Notes under the pieces: generated by a model
Databases searched by the model: none
What the model saw: only the letters and a program-made list of their open reading frames with translations
Told to the model about the DNA's origin: nothing
Translations under genes and position numbers: made by a program
In this document: one piece after another, positions 54,780-64,000 of the stretch
Layout: each line of letters starts with the position of its first letter
How positions within the stretch are numbered: position 1 is the first letter of the stretch
Assembly (NCBI GenBank): GCA_030620095.1
Contig: JAUTXW010004475.1
Span: forward strand, 434,001-498,000
Source: Kuschelorhynchus macadamiae
Taxonomy: Eukaryota; Arthropoda; Insecta; Coleoptera; Curculionidae
Length of the DNA stretch: 64,000 nt
Direction of reading: 5' to 3'

Positions 54780-55569
54780 CTAAAAATGACAACATAATTA
54801 TGTCCTTGAAATAAAACTAAAACTAAAAAGTTATTTACGGATCGATATTCATTGTTAAGAGAAATATTAACAAACATAAAAATTAGTTAACGCATTTGGT
54901 AGGAATATTAAACTACCTTAATATTGGTAGAGGGCTTGGATGAAAAAACCATTTAAAAATTGAAAAAATTCAACACTATTTAATTTTAATACTTAACCAT
55001 TATTTGTAAATGCATCTAATAATTGAGTTTTATTGCCAATTACTGTTAACCCACTCTTCTAAGAATATTCGCCCCCTGCTTCACTTTAGTTACGCCCCTG
55101 ATTTTTATCTTAAAACAGCATCTTTCCTTTTTACTGGAAAAATCTGATGCACCCGCATTTAACTTGTTTAGTTATCGCTTTTGTTGTTTTGTAATATTTA
55201 CCATAAAGCTGGATACATATTACGAGAATTGTGTATTATTTATTCTTGGCAAACTCCTGTAAAATACACTCTTAAAGTTAGCAGGGTCGTCCTGTAAGTG
55301 AATATACATCAACAGTAAACTACCTTTGTTTTGCAACATATGTCTAGAATGTATTTAAAAAAATCTTCTTTGAAACGAAAGATCCACCGAGTTAGCAATC
55401 TATAGTAAAAAAAAACTTTTATTTTCTTTTAAAGTTGTTGCCTTAATTCACTTCGGTGGCAAATTTGAAACATTTTAATCTTTAAATTAACAAAGTAGTA
55501 ATTAAATGTGACAAAATAGCCAGAACGAAATTTGAAAGTTTAAACATAGTATATGGAAATATCTAAAGC

Positions 55570-55730
55570 ATGTAGATTGTTGCTATCTTTGAATTTCACG
55601 TTACATCAATATTATTAAAATGACACTTCGTTGGGAACGACTACATTGCAGGGCATGTTGCAAAAGTTCATAATTGTATCCTTATAGTACCAGCAGTGTA
55701 ACGTGAAATTCAAAGATATCTACTTCATTG
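55570..55730. repeat. short hairpin (MITE-like) element
   Basis: ATCTTTGAATTTCACGTTAC near 55588 pairs with its inverse GTAACGTGAAATTCAAAGAT near 55698, with flanking bases also matching (GTAGAT...ATCTAC in outline). It lies in the 3' intron of cuticular gene 3. Confidence 0.6.
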
Positions 55731-56854
55731 CTCCCAAAGAAAGCCACGAGTCACAAGTATAATCCAATGTCGATCGTAGAACTAGCCAGCGGAGTACGGA
55801 GTAGTTGTCTATGACTTCATTTTTTGCAATACATATACATAATTTTCAATACCCGACTAAATTATTGAAAATTTCATTATAATTACCTAAAATAACCAAT
55901 GTCGGATCTAAATTGAACTCTAATTCTGGCGGAATCCTACCTTCTTAAATTACAGGCTCTATAATACATTTTACATAATACATTAATAGGGCGACTGTCA
56001 GATTTTACACCTTCAAATTTAGTATTCACATAACATTAAAATACAAGTCACTAAATGCAGGTCATTTTTAACTGTATATGTATTGGATCAACATATTTGT
56101 GGTACTCTTCTACATTTTGTATCGAGTGCAATGAAAGCATTTTTACAACGTATCATCAAGTACATATAGAGAAATGGACGACAGTTACTCATTTTTTGCT
56201 TATTAGCTTGTAATAATTATTTTTTAACGGAGATTTTCAATATATTAAAATATATTTTAATTGAACTCTTTTATTTTTTTTTTTACTCGGAATGATTAGA
56301 GGAATTTGGATGGCTTTTCATGTTAGGGTGAAGCTGGGATGATCCTGTCGAACAGTAAGCTTATTGAAAAAGTTAAAAATAACGGAACGGCATCATTTGG
56401 AGTCCTTTTACGGCATATTTATTTATAATTTTGAAATGCTTTAATGGACTGCTGGAAATCCATTTTCTTAATAGCATATTTCGATAATTATAAATCTAAA
56501 TGAATGTTGGTGATATAAATAAATAAAGTACATGGCGGGAGATAGTGGATTTTGTATTTCTGATTTTTATTTAGTTTAGATAGCACCTGTGTATAATATT
56601 TATTATAGTAGTTCTAGCAAAAATGTATACGTAATGAACCCCAATAATTGTTTATTATATTAAAAACGCCCAACGTTGTTTTTTTATTTATTTTTATGGA
56701 CATTTCTGAAATACTTTTTGTTTAAAAAGGAATAGTTTACTCTCGAGCCCGTTTTAAATTTACTTACAGATGCATCTTAACTTTCGGAAAGGTGCACCAA
56801 TACTTCCTAAAAACAAAATTGTATGACATAGAACAACAGTATAGAAGGAAAGCT

Positions 56855-57215
56855 TTCACGGCTGTGGTCAATTAAGAAATCATGGTTCTTGGGATTAGAG
56901 CGTGTCAAAATGGAATCACTTTCCGACGTTTCGCCTTCAATGGCACGAGGCATCTTCAGGGATCTTCACTTCACGAGATCGGAGCACTGAAACAACAGGT
57001 TTCACGACTGTGATCAATTAAGAAATCATTGTTCTTGGGATTAAACTATATCAAAATGTAATCACTTGAACACTGAACTGAATAGTGTTCCAATCCAAAA
57101 CAATGAAGGAAAGATCGCTGAAGATGCCTCGTAAAATCGAAGGCGAAATGTCGGAAAGTGATTCCATTTTGACACGGTCTAATCCTAAAAACCATGATTT
57201 CCTAACAACATTTTC
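56855..57215. repeat. two adjacent copies of the fold-back repeat family
   Basis: The first copy (about 56855-57000) has TTCTTGGGATTAGAGCGTGT and CACGAGGCATCTTCAGGG. The second (about 57000-57215) repeats the left arm and then continues with the inverted arm (GAAGATGCCTCGTAAAATCG, GTCGGAAAGTGATTCC). It sits directly 3' of gene 3 coding exon 3. Confidence 0.7.
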
Positions 57216-57363
57216 TGATAAATATGTTTCCAACTTCATGGCGGACTTTGCATATTTACTTCTGTTTTTATTAAATATAATACACTTTCATGTATTAAAG
57301 AAACAAGCTATTTCAATTTATAAATATTTTTTGAGACAACTAGAATATTGAAATAGCTACTTA

Positions 57364-59359
57364 CTAATGATGATGATGGTATTCAATATGAGGATGCTCA
57401 GCATGTCCTTTCCTTTCTACGTGAGCGTTGAAACCATTTTCGTGGTCCGCTTCATATTTTACAACACGAATGGTACCGTCAGGTTCATGAAGGGAGTACT
57501 CCCCTTTTACTTTATCCCCATAACGTTTTTCATGTTGTTGGTGAATATCGTGATGGTGAGGATCGTGTACTTCATACTTGTATTCATAATGAGGGAATGT
57601 CTAAAATAAAATAGTTTGTAATAATCATGAATGGAAACTATTACAGCGGTGTTGTTCAAAAAATTAATTATAATACGAAGATATATCGATCTAGTAAACT
57701 AAACGAGAAGTAAAATATATTTTAATTTTTTTCTGTAGTTTGATACAGAATTTCTCAATATATAAATGGGAATGTCTAGTAGATTTCGTTAAACTAAGTA
57801 GTCTACAAAAGTACGTAAAAACGCAAAATATACATTTAAATAAAATAATTCTATATACAGAATTATGATAACCATAAAATAGCAATGAATTTGGAAATAA
57901 TGAATAATGCGGTTAACTATAAAACAAAGTTATTAAGCTAGCCCCGAAACAAATTTCCTATAAATTCCCTAAACAATACCAATATTTTCATCTCGTTTAA
58001 TATTGAAAATTGCAAAATGTATATGTAACAATTAGGCCCATGATTTAGTAATATTTTGGAATATACAGATTGTCCCAAAAAAGTAATGGCCCTAAAAATA
58101 TATTTTAAGACCTGCTGTTAAAATCCAAAGCATATATTTGAACGAATGAAAATCGGCGTTTTAGATTCCTTCAAACAAACACATATACGTATCGTAAAAA
58201 ATAACTTTTCTCTCGATTTGCTTTCAGTCGGATGGATACCTAATTTATCCCGAAGCGGTGTTAAATTGTTAATTAACTTAATTTTACTTTCCGTATTCCC
58301 ATTACGTTTACTAGAAGGGTATAAATATAATCAAATATAGGCTTTACTAGTGGTTAAACAAAACCAAGTATTATGAAGAAAACATAAAAAAAATTTCACG
58401 TGAAATAATGGCTGTCTATATTAAAAGAAAAAGTTATTACTAAAAAGCTAAAAAAATATGTATCAGTTTCGATAAATAAGTGAACTTTTTTTATCAATCC
58501 ATTTTTAATATGTTATTTTGTTAATATACCGCGAAGGAAATGTGTTAAATTTTTAAATGACTCACATTCCAAAGACAGCTTTTTATTTCTGGTCCTCTTG
58601 ACTAATAGATAATATGTGGTACAAACCACATCATACAGGGTGCGCCAAATTCAGTGGACTATAAGAATTATCTGAAGAACCAATGAATTGAGTACCAGTG
58701 GCAACACACCTTTTCTACTAGAATGTCCTGTATATTACTGCGTTTTCCTGAACATTCTAGGCTATTTTTGTGTGATATGATATTTTCTATATCTAAATGT
58801 AACTGTTTTCTAAAAAGTGACGCTTGGACTTGTAATGAAATGAATTACACTTTCTTTGATTTTTAGTCATCAATCTCCTGACGCCGATTTCTACTATGAC
58901 ATGAAAATTCAAATTTTGACACTTCCTGCCATATCAGAAATAAGTGTACGAAAATAAAAAGTAAGAATATTGATGTACACTTATAGTCAGAGCAAACTTT
59001 TGAAAATAATCTATTTATTTTGGTTCTCAAGATACTTTTGATAGGCCACTGAATTTGGCGCATCCAATATAATATCGTTGTAAATTGATTATATCAATTA
59101 AATTCTAACAGGCCATTACTTACATAAAATTCAACTACGTGGTGTTTGTGTTCTCCTCCTCCGCTGCCACCTTGGCTTGAAGAGACATGAGAAATCCCGG
59201 CGCTAGCAAAAGCCACAGATGCGAGAAGAGCTAATATCTGAAATAAGATGACATTTTAAAACTACTATAATATTTCATACTAATCACGGTTTTATTTTTT
59301 AATAGTTTTTAATGACGAAAACATATTTTCGGTAGTAAGAAATTTACCCTAAAAATCAT
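57364..59359 (-). CDS. RR-2 cuticular protein gene 3 (three coding exons, 120 aa)
   Basis: Duplicate of gene 2. Coding exons: 59359-59348 (MIFR), 59237-59124 and 57600-57364, all phase 0, with donors GTAAAT and GTAAGT and acceptors CAG and TAG. The signal peptide (MIFRILALLASVAFASAG) is split by intron 1. The Gly/His linker (GGSGGGEHKHHV) is two residues shorter than in gene 2. Exon 3 has the same length as in gene 2 (79 codons, stop included) with few changes: HYEYKYEVHDPHHHD, KRYGDKVKGEYSLHEPDGTI, YEADHENGFNAHVERKGH, EYHHHH. The substitution of DPDG-type EPDG for EADG brings it closer to the RR consensus. A fold-back element (58636-59066) sits in intron 2. Confidence 0.9.
58636..59066. repeat. 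MITE-like inverted-repeat element in intron 2 of gene 3
   Basis: Left end CAGGGTGCGCCAAATTCAGTGG (read in part) near 58636 and the inverse CCACTGAATTTGGCGC at 59046-59061. No ORF of substance inside. Not present in the corresponding intron of gene 2, so it inserted after the duplication. Confidence 0.65.
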
Positions 59360-59420
59360 TATGGCAGAATGTTCTGGGAATGATACAAAAGTTAATACTG
59401 TTCTAACACCTATTGGTTTT

Positions 59421-59430
59421 GCTTATATAT
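59421..59430 (-). promoter_or_regulatory. TATA box of cuticular gene 3
   Basis: Minus strand ATATATAAGC with CAGTAT about 25 bp downstream (59400-59395), the same arrangement as at gene 2 (TATA, CAGTAT). Confidence 0.6.
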
Positions 59431-59434
59431 GAAG

Positions 59435-60119
59435 TAGTTATAAGAATATAAAGATTAAATGTTTTAATTATCATGGCCTAAGACATGAATCAGAGAGAGA
59501 GAACCAAATAATTTAAATAAAAATAAATTTGTTATTCAAAGGTATTTGCATTAAGTGTTCAAATCCAAATAATTTAGAATAATTATATGGAAAATTATAA
59601 AACCCAGCTTTTACTTAGATTATATTAGCGTAGCGTACGGCTTAAGTACTTTTATGTTACTTAGGTACTACCTCGCATTATGTCCAAGATTTTTATTTGA
59701 CAATTGTGGTAATGTGCCAGAAAAAAATCGAGTAGTTTAAGTTGAATATAATAAAATTACGGGCATCCACTGTTCTTCGTCCGGCACATAGTGTGGTCAG
59801 AAATGTACCATAACAAGAGGTAAAGTTTGAAACATTTCTTTGATGACTGTTGAAGGTGGATCAGGTAAGTTTTGGTTTTACTAGGATAGTATGCAAGGTA
59901 TTTTTTAAATATTTTGTACAACGTACAAACATACTCGATATACCTCAATAAAAGTAATTGCACTGTCAGAGAAAAGAATCAGAAATCATACCGAATTCGT
60001 ATGAAAGCGTAGAAGCGCCACACACATTTTAAATTTTTTTTTGTTAAAATCCGACTTAGGTAAGCTGGGTTAGGGCCCGCGCGACGCATGGACAATAAAA
60101 TACAAAAGCAATGACTTAT
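59435..60119. other. no gene seen
   Basis: Upstream flank of gene 3. A short frame at 59757-59963 has no recognisable feature. Confidence 0.35.
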
Positions 60120-60360
60120 TTTTACTTCTCCGGAGAGTAAGAGGGAAGTAATGCAATCGTAAACAGATAATCCTCTAAGATTTTTTCATTATTATTATCA
60201 TTACTTCAAATGTTGGTCATAAGTTAAGGGTCATATGGGAATAACATGGTTATATTTCGGTAAAAATCTAATATGGCGGCCTAATAAAATGTTTAAAAAA
60301 ATATTACTAAAACTATTTATTCAATTTTTCCCAAATTTTGTACAAAAATCAAATATGATA
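60120..60360. repeat. copy of the degenerate monomer repeat
   Basis: Starts with CTTCTCCGGAGAGTAAGAGG and contains words such as ACTTCAAATGTTGGTCATAAG and AAATCTAATATGGCGGCC, as in the arrays at 33.2 and 45.6 kb. It ends where the mariner-like element begins. Confidence 0.55.
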
Positions 60361-60362
60361 TA

Positions 60363-61600
60363 CAGGGTGTTTTTAATAACATGTTAATATTTAAGCAGGT
60401 TATTCTTGGGTTCATTTTGAGAAAAAAACTTTATATGAACACATGTGCTAATGGTCTTAATTTTTGAACTACAGGGACTAAAGTTTTAAGGTAAAAAATT
60501 CTTTTTCCAAATATTTGCGAGACTACTCTAGATGTTTTTGTAAAACTTGCTATACAGCTTCTATGTATCAAAAGACATTTTCTGGCGTAAACTTTATTTT
60601 TGATTCTTGGCAGTGGCGTTTGTACGGGATTTACACTGAATCATTGTAAAGAGGAGTGATACGCCACTGCTTTTTCCTAAATAAAAACTATTTTTGAAAT
60701 ACTCATTCTTTTTTGAACAAATCTGGTATGTTGATATTTGTACATCTTACGTAAGCTTTTCAAGCATTAAAAACGCATATAGTAAGTAAGAAGCAGATTT
60801 TTTTTGTAAACACAAATAGTTTTGACAGTTGTCTACCTAGTCCAGTGCTCACGTATTTGAGTCATTAAAATTAACAATACACATTATTGAAAAAACATGG
60901 TCATGCATTACATGTATGGGCTTGCTGATGGTAACGCACTGAAAGCCAGGCGGTCGTATGAAGATCGCTTTCCAAATAGAAATATTACGGATGCGTGAAA
61001 ATTTTCATACATTCATAGAAGGTTGTGCGAAAAGAGAAGTTTTGAACTAGAGAATTATCTACAAGATCTACGTACAACGTACTGTGAGAACACCAGAAAT
61101 TGAAGAGGCAGTTATGAATTTAATTGAGGAAGATCTCGGATTAAATACACGAAAAATTGGGAACAATTTGAATATCTTGCATATTCTTGTTTAGAAAATT
61201 CTCCATGACATTTTATTTTATCCGTACCGTTGGATGGATTCAGGCTATACTCCCTCGTGACTATCCATTACACCGATGACGCAAATTTTTCCAGAAACGC
61301 CATCCAACACTTTGACAATAATCATTTTTAAGCTAAAGAAAACCCTCATGGAATCTTGGAATCCCGTCACCAGGAGCAGTTTTCCGTTAACGTATGGGCT
61401 GGAATATGCGGTGAATATTTAATTGGACCATATTTTTTTCATGAGATGTTGAATGATCACAATTACCAACAGTTTCTCGAAGATGAATTGCCAGCTTTGA
61501 TGAAAGATGTTCCCATTTTAGTAAGAAATCTATGGAACGCCGTTTTACTTTTTAGTCTGCTATATGCCAGGTATTAATTTAAATTGAATGGGACTTCATT
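60363..61600. mobile_element. truncated mariner-like element, relative of the 19.6-kb copy
   Basis: The left end (CAGGGTGTTTTTAATAACAT at 60363) follows the left TIR of the 19.6-kb element over about 250 bp, including the phrase CAGTGGCGTTTGTACGG. The right inverted repeat was not found, so the copy is 3'-truncated or its end has diverged. Confidence 0.7.
60890..61577 (+). pseudogene. mariner-like transposase, decayed
   Basis: Leader HTH fragments (MHYMYGLADGNALKARRSYE near 60905; TPEIEEAVMNLIEEDLG near 61090) are followed by stops. The frame at 61356-61577 encodes NVWAGICGEYLIGPYFFHEM and NYQQFLEDELPALMKDVP, part of the DDE_3 catalytic domain between the second and third acidic residues. 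The order matches the DUF4817-type mariner-like elements. Inactive. Confidence 0.7.
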
Positions 61601-61604
61601 ATGG

Positions 61605-63630
61605 CAGTTTATTTTATAACATTATAATAAAAATGTAATTCTAACTGAATCTTTAGAACATCCAGAGCTAAAGCCTTATTCATATAGATTTTTAACAATC
61701 AATTAATTTGATTTAGCTATTAAAATGTATGTCAGGATATTTGGATGGGTCTTTACAAAATTAATTTAATTTTCATTATATTATTATAATTAAAATGCAT
61801 TTTTTTATTATAATATAATTTTATTACTTACAAATTTGTTGATATCAATATTTATCCAATATTTAACGAATGCCTTTGTAGTTTTCTGTGGGAAACAATA
61901 TAACCGATTATCAATTTTTATGAATGGTATTTTCATTTACAGCAATTTCTATGATTATCTATTTTTATTGAAACCAATTTCCATTGATATCAATTCCGAT
62001 TGAATACAAGCCCCTCGAATGCATTTTTATTATCGGAAGTTTCGCCATCTATAGTCTCCCAAAGGAAACATAATGTGCTTGCGTGAGTGTGTTCGACAAG
62101 TAAAATTAATTTGCGAATGTGTCGTCATACGAAAGAGAAGTCTTCGCGCCCAAAAAGGTTTGTGAAACTCTGGAGCCCCTCTGGTCTGGTATTCTGTGTT
62201 CTGAAGTATGAGCCGACTTCGTTAGTTTGCGTATTGCGCTAACATTGGATTGCATTCTAATAATCTTGCTTGCTGAATTTTTAATATCATTTGTGCAATA
62301 AAAGACGATGATACGGACCGAATTTAAACTCGTCTTTCACGCGCAAGTACGTCACATCGATGTACAGCGTTTTGGGAGTCAAATAGGCCGTAATGCATTG
62401 TCATTTAAAAACGTTTGTAGAATAAAATGTTTTTAGAATTATTAAACTAATTATTTTAAATCTATAGATTGTATTTTCAATTGTTTATTATGCCTGCGCA
62501 GTTGCAGGCAGTAGAAATCGAGATTGAAATTATAATCGAAAAACAAAAGTGACAGATATAAGATATTTGAAATTTCCAAAATAATACATATTCAAAAATG
62601 TGGATTGTTGCTTACCGTCAAGTTGTTAAGATAAATTTTAAAAAATGGTAATTTAAGATATATTTACTATAAAAATAGAACAATACGATTTTAGCTACTT
62701 GTATTTGGTTGAACCTGGTTTGTATTTTTCAATTGCAAGTAAAAGCTAAAAATGTCAATACACGGCACAACAGCAATAAAATAAGATTGGAAGTTTCCCT
62801 TGCAATTATTTTACTTGCAGCATTCTTAACTTTTATTTTAAATTAATTAATTATTTTAATCAAAATAAATTTCACGAATCCTCACGATGAGCACTTTAGA
62901 TAATCTGATATTTGTAAACTTCAATTTTATTTTCTTGCTGAATGCTGAAGAGACTGGCGGGGGCATACCGTTGTAAGTGTATCGTAGTGTTAATCATAAT
63001 TTTATAAACAATGAGTATTAAAAGGGGACTCGTATGTTGCGTTATAGAGGCTGCTTTTCTAGAAGCAACAAGGCCGAATTAACTACTTACGATGGTTGGG
63101 GCTCATCTGGGCGAGAGGAAGTTTTGCGAAAACGGTCAATGGATTTTACGTATTTGGTGGCCCTTTGGCCGCAACTCAAAATTTACATAATAACAAAAAA
63201 AAAAGTCATCAGTTTTATATTTCGCTCGCTGTCTCCCGGCGCCCCCACCACATTTGAGCCTTACGCGTTGTGGCCTTTGCATTTCAATCAATAAATCCCC
63301 GCAAAAACATGACGCGCAAGTTCTGTGCTGGGGCCACTGCCGGCGGGACGGCGGGGGCCTGAGTCAGTGGCGGGCCGTGAGTATATGAAGTGGGAGGGCG
63401 ATGGTAAAAAATAGTATTCGCATGACGTGCGATGCCGACGGTTCAGCAAACTACTTTCAACACTTCGAAATTTTAGTTTTAAATAAATTTGTACAAGCTA
63501 TATTGTCACAGATTACAAAACAATCTGTGAAGTGACACTTATTTTCTCGGTTAGTGATAGTGTCTGATTCTGTTGTTGATCAAAGGTTTATAATTTGAAT
63601 CGGCCATTGAATTCGGATTTATTTTTTAAT
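61605..63630. other. no gene recognised; GC-richer stretch at 63.2-63.4 kb
   Basis: AT-rich for most of its length. Near 63230-63400 the GC content rises sharply (gccggcgggacggcgggggcc), followed by GTATATGAAG, which could be a TATA-like motif of a gene beyond the window. An 86-codon frame at 63034-63294 does not look like protein. Confidence 0.3.
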
Positions 63631-63634
63631 TTAT

Positions 63635-63637
<3 letters not shown>

Positions 63638-63690
<53 letters not shown>
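63638..63690. repeat. (TA)n microsatellite
   Basis: About 50 bp of uninterrupted alternating T and A. Confidence 0.95.
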
Positions 63691-64000
63691 ACCATTATTG
63701 TTAAGCCCCCGTTTATACAATGATACAACAATTTCAATCAAACAACACAACCTTTATTTTATTGGTAGATGTAAAATAAAGCAATGAATGTTCTTCCAGC
63801 AAAAGCTGAATCTGATTTTTTATCCAAAAAGCTATTTTTATGTTCTGAAATCTGAAATGCGTGTTTAAACGTTCTATCTGTAGCACCTCCACTTTGGGTT
63901 TTTACTTATTAACTTATTAACTTTTGTTTTTTAAATGGGACGCCCTATATTTGTTTGTTATTTTGATTTACTATGATATTGTAACTTCAACCATGACGTG
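63691..64000. other. no gene seen
   Basis: AT-rich end of the window. Nothing recognisable. Confidence 0.4.

Noticed and set aside
63034..63294. Plus-strand ORF of 86 codons
   Set aside because: Runs through single-copy and GC-rich DNA without protein-like features.

Overview
The window is arthropod, most likely insect, nuclear DNA. It is AT-rich and packed with transposon remains. It carries a short array of the insect-type TTAGG telomeric repeat (read here as CCTAA) and three small-exon genes for RR-2 chitin-binding cuticular proteins. No tRNA, rRNA or CRISPR is visible.

The most striking region is about 1.9-17.5 kb: one decayed Polinton/Maverick-class element of the adintovirus type, an endogenised double-stranded DNA virus. 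From left to right it holds a repeat-rich ORF of unknown role and a protein-primed family B DNA polymerase with zinc fingers and two apparent introns (both +). A BIR-domain (IAP-like) gene broken by a stop, a membrane ORF and an unknown 236-aa ORF follow (+). The minus strand then carries an RVE integrase with two in-frame stops, a coiled-coil fibre-like protein, a 382-aa conserved protein and an A32/FtsK-like packaging ATPase without its P-loop. Next comes a capsid block on +: PLA2-domain protein without a start codon, adenain-like protease, penton-like protein, small basic protein, a major capsid gene split by a frameshift, a 41-aa ORF and an unknown 148-aa protein. Last are three small paralogous proteins on the minus strand. 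Each end of the gene block has a TATA-like promoter pointing inward. The damage shows the copy cannot make a full set of proteins, although several genes remain open.

Left of the element (0-1.9 kb) are a 51-bp tandem repeat, a cysteine-rich ORF, a G/C hairpin, a pyrimidine tract and the telomeric array. From 17.5 to 30 kb lies a nest of transposons: a Tc1-like element, a long-TIR element with a DUF4817-like ORF, a 2.9-kb DDE element with perfect 34-bp inverted repeats and a 747-bp palindrome nested in it, a Penelope-like RT and a hAT element with an 8-bp target duplication. A non-LTR RT scrap is also present.

From 31.5 to 59.4 kb are the host genes, all on the minus strand: cuticular protein gene 1 (31.5-37.2 kb) and a tandem pair, gene 2 (39.3-43.0 kb) and gene 3 (54.6-59.4 kb). 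Genes 2 and 3 share the coding exons and also a separate downstream exon with a poly(A) signal, so they are a segmental duplication about 15-16 kb apart. The space between them is filled with a Crypton-like tyrosine recombinase remnant, jockey-like and Gypsy RT fragments, fold-back repeats and diffuse monomer repeats. From 60 kb on there is a truncated relative of the DUF4817 mariner-like element, then sequence without a gene I can recognise. Boundaries, homologies and splice sites were read by eye; no search was run.
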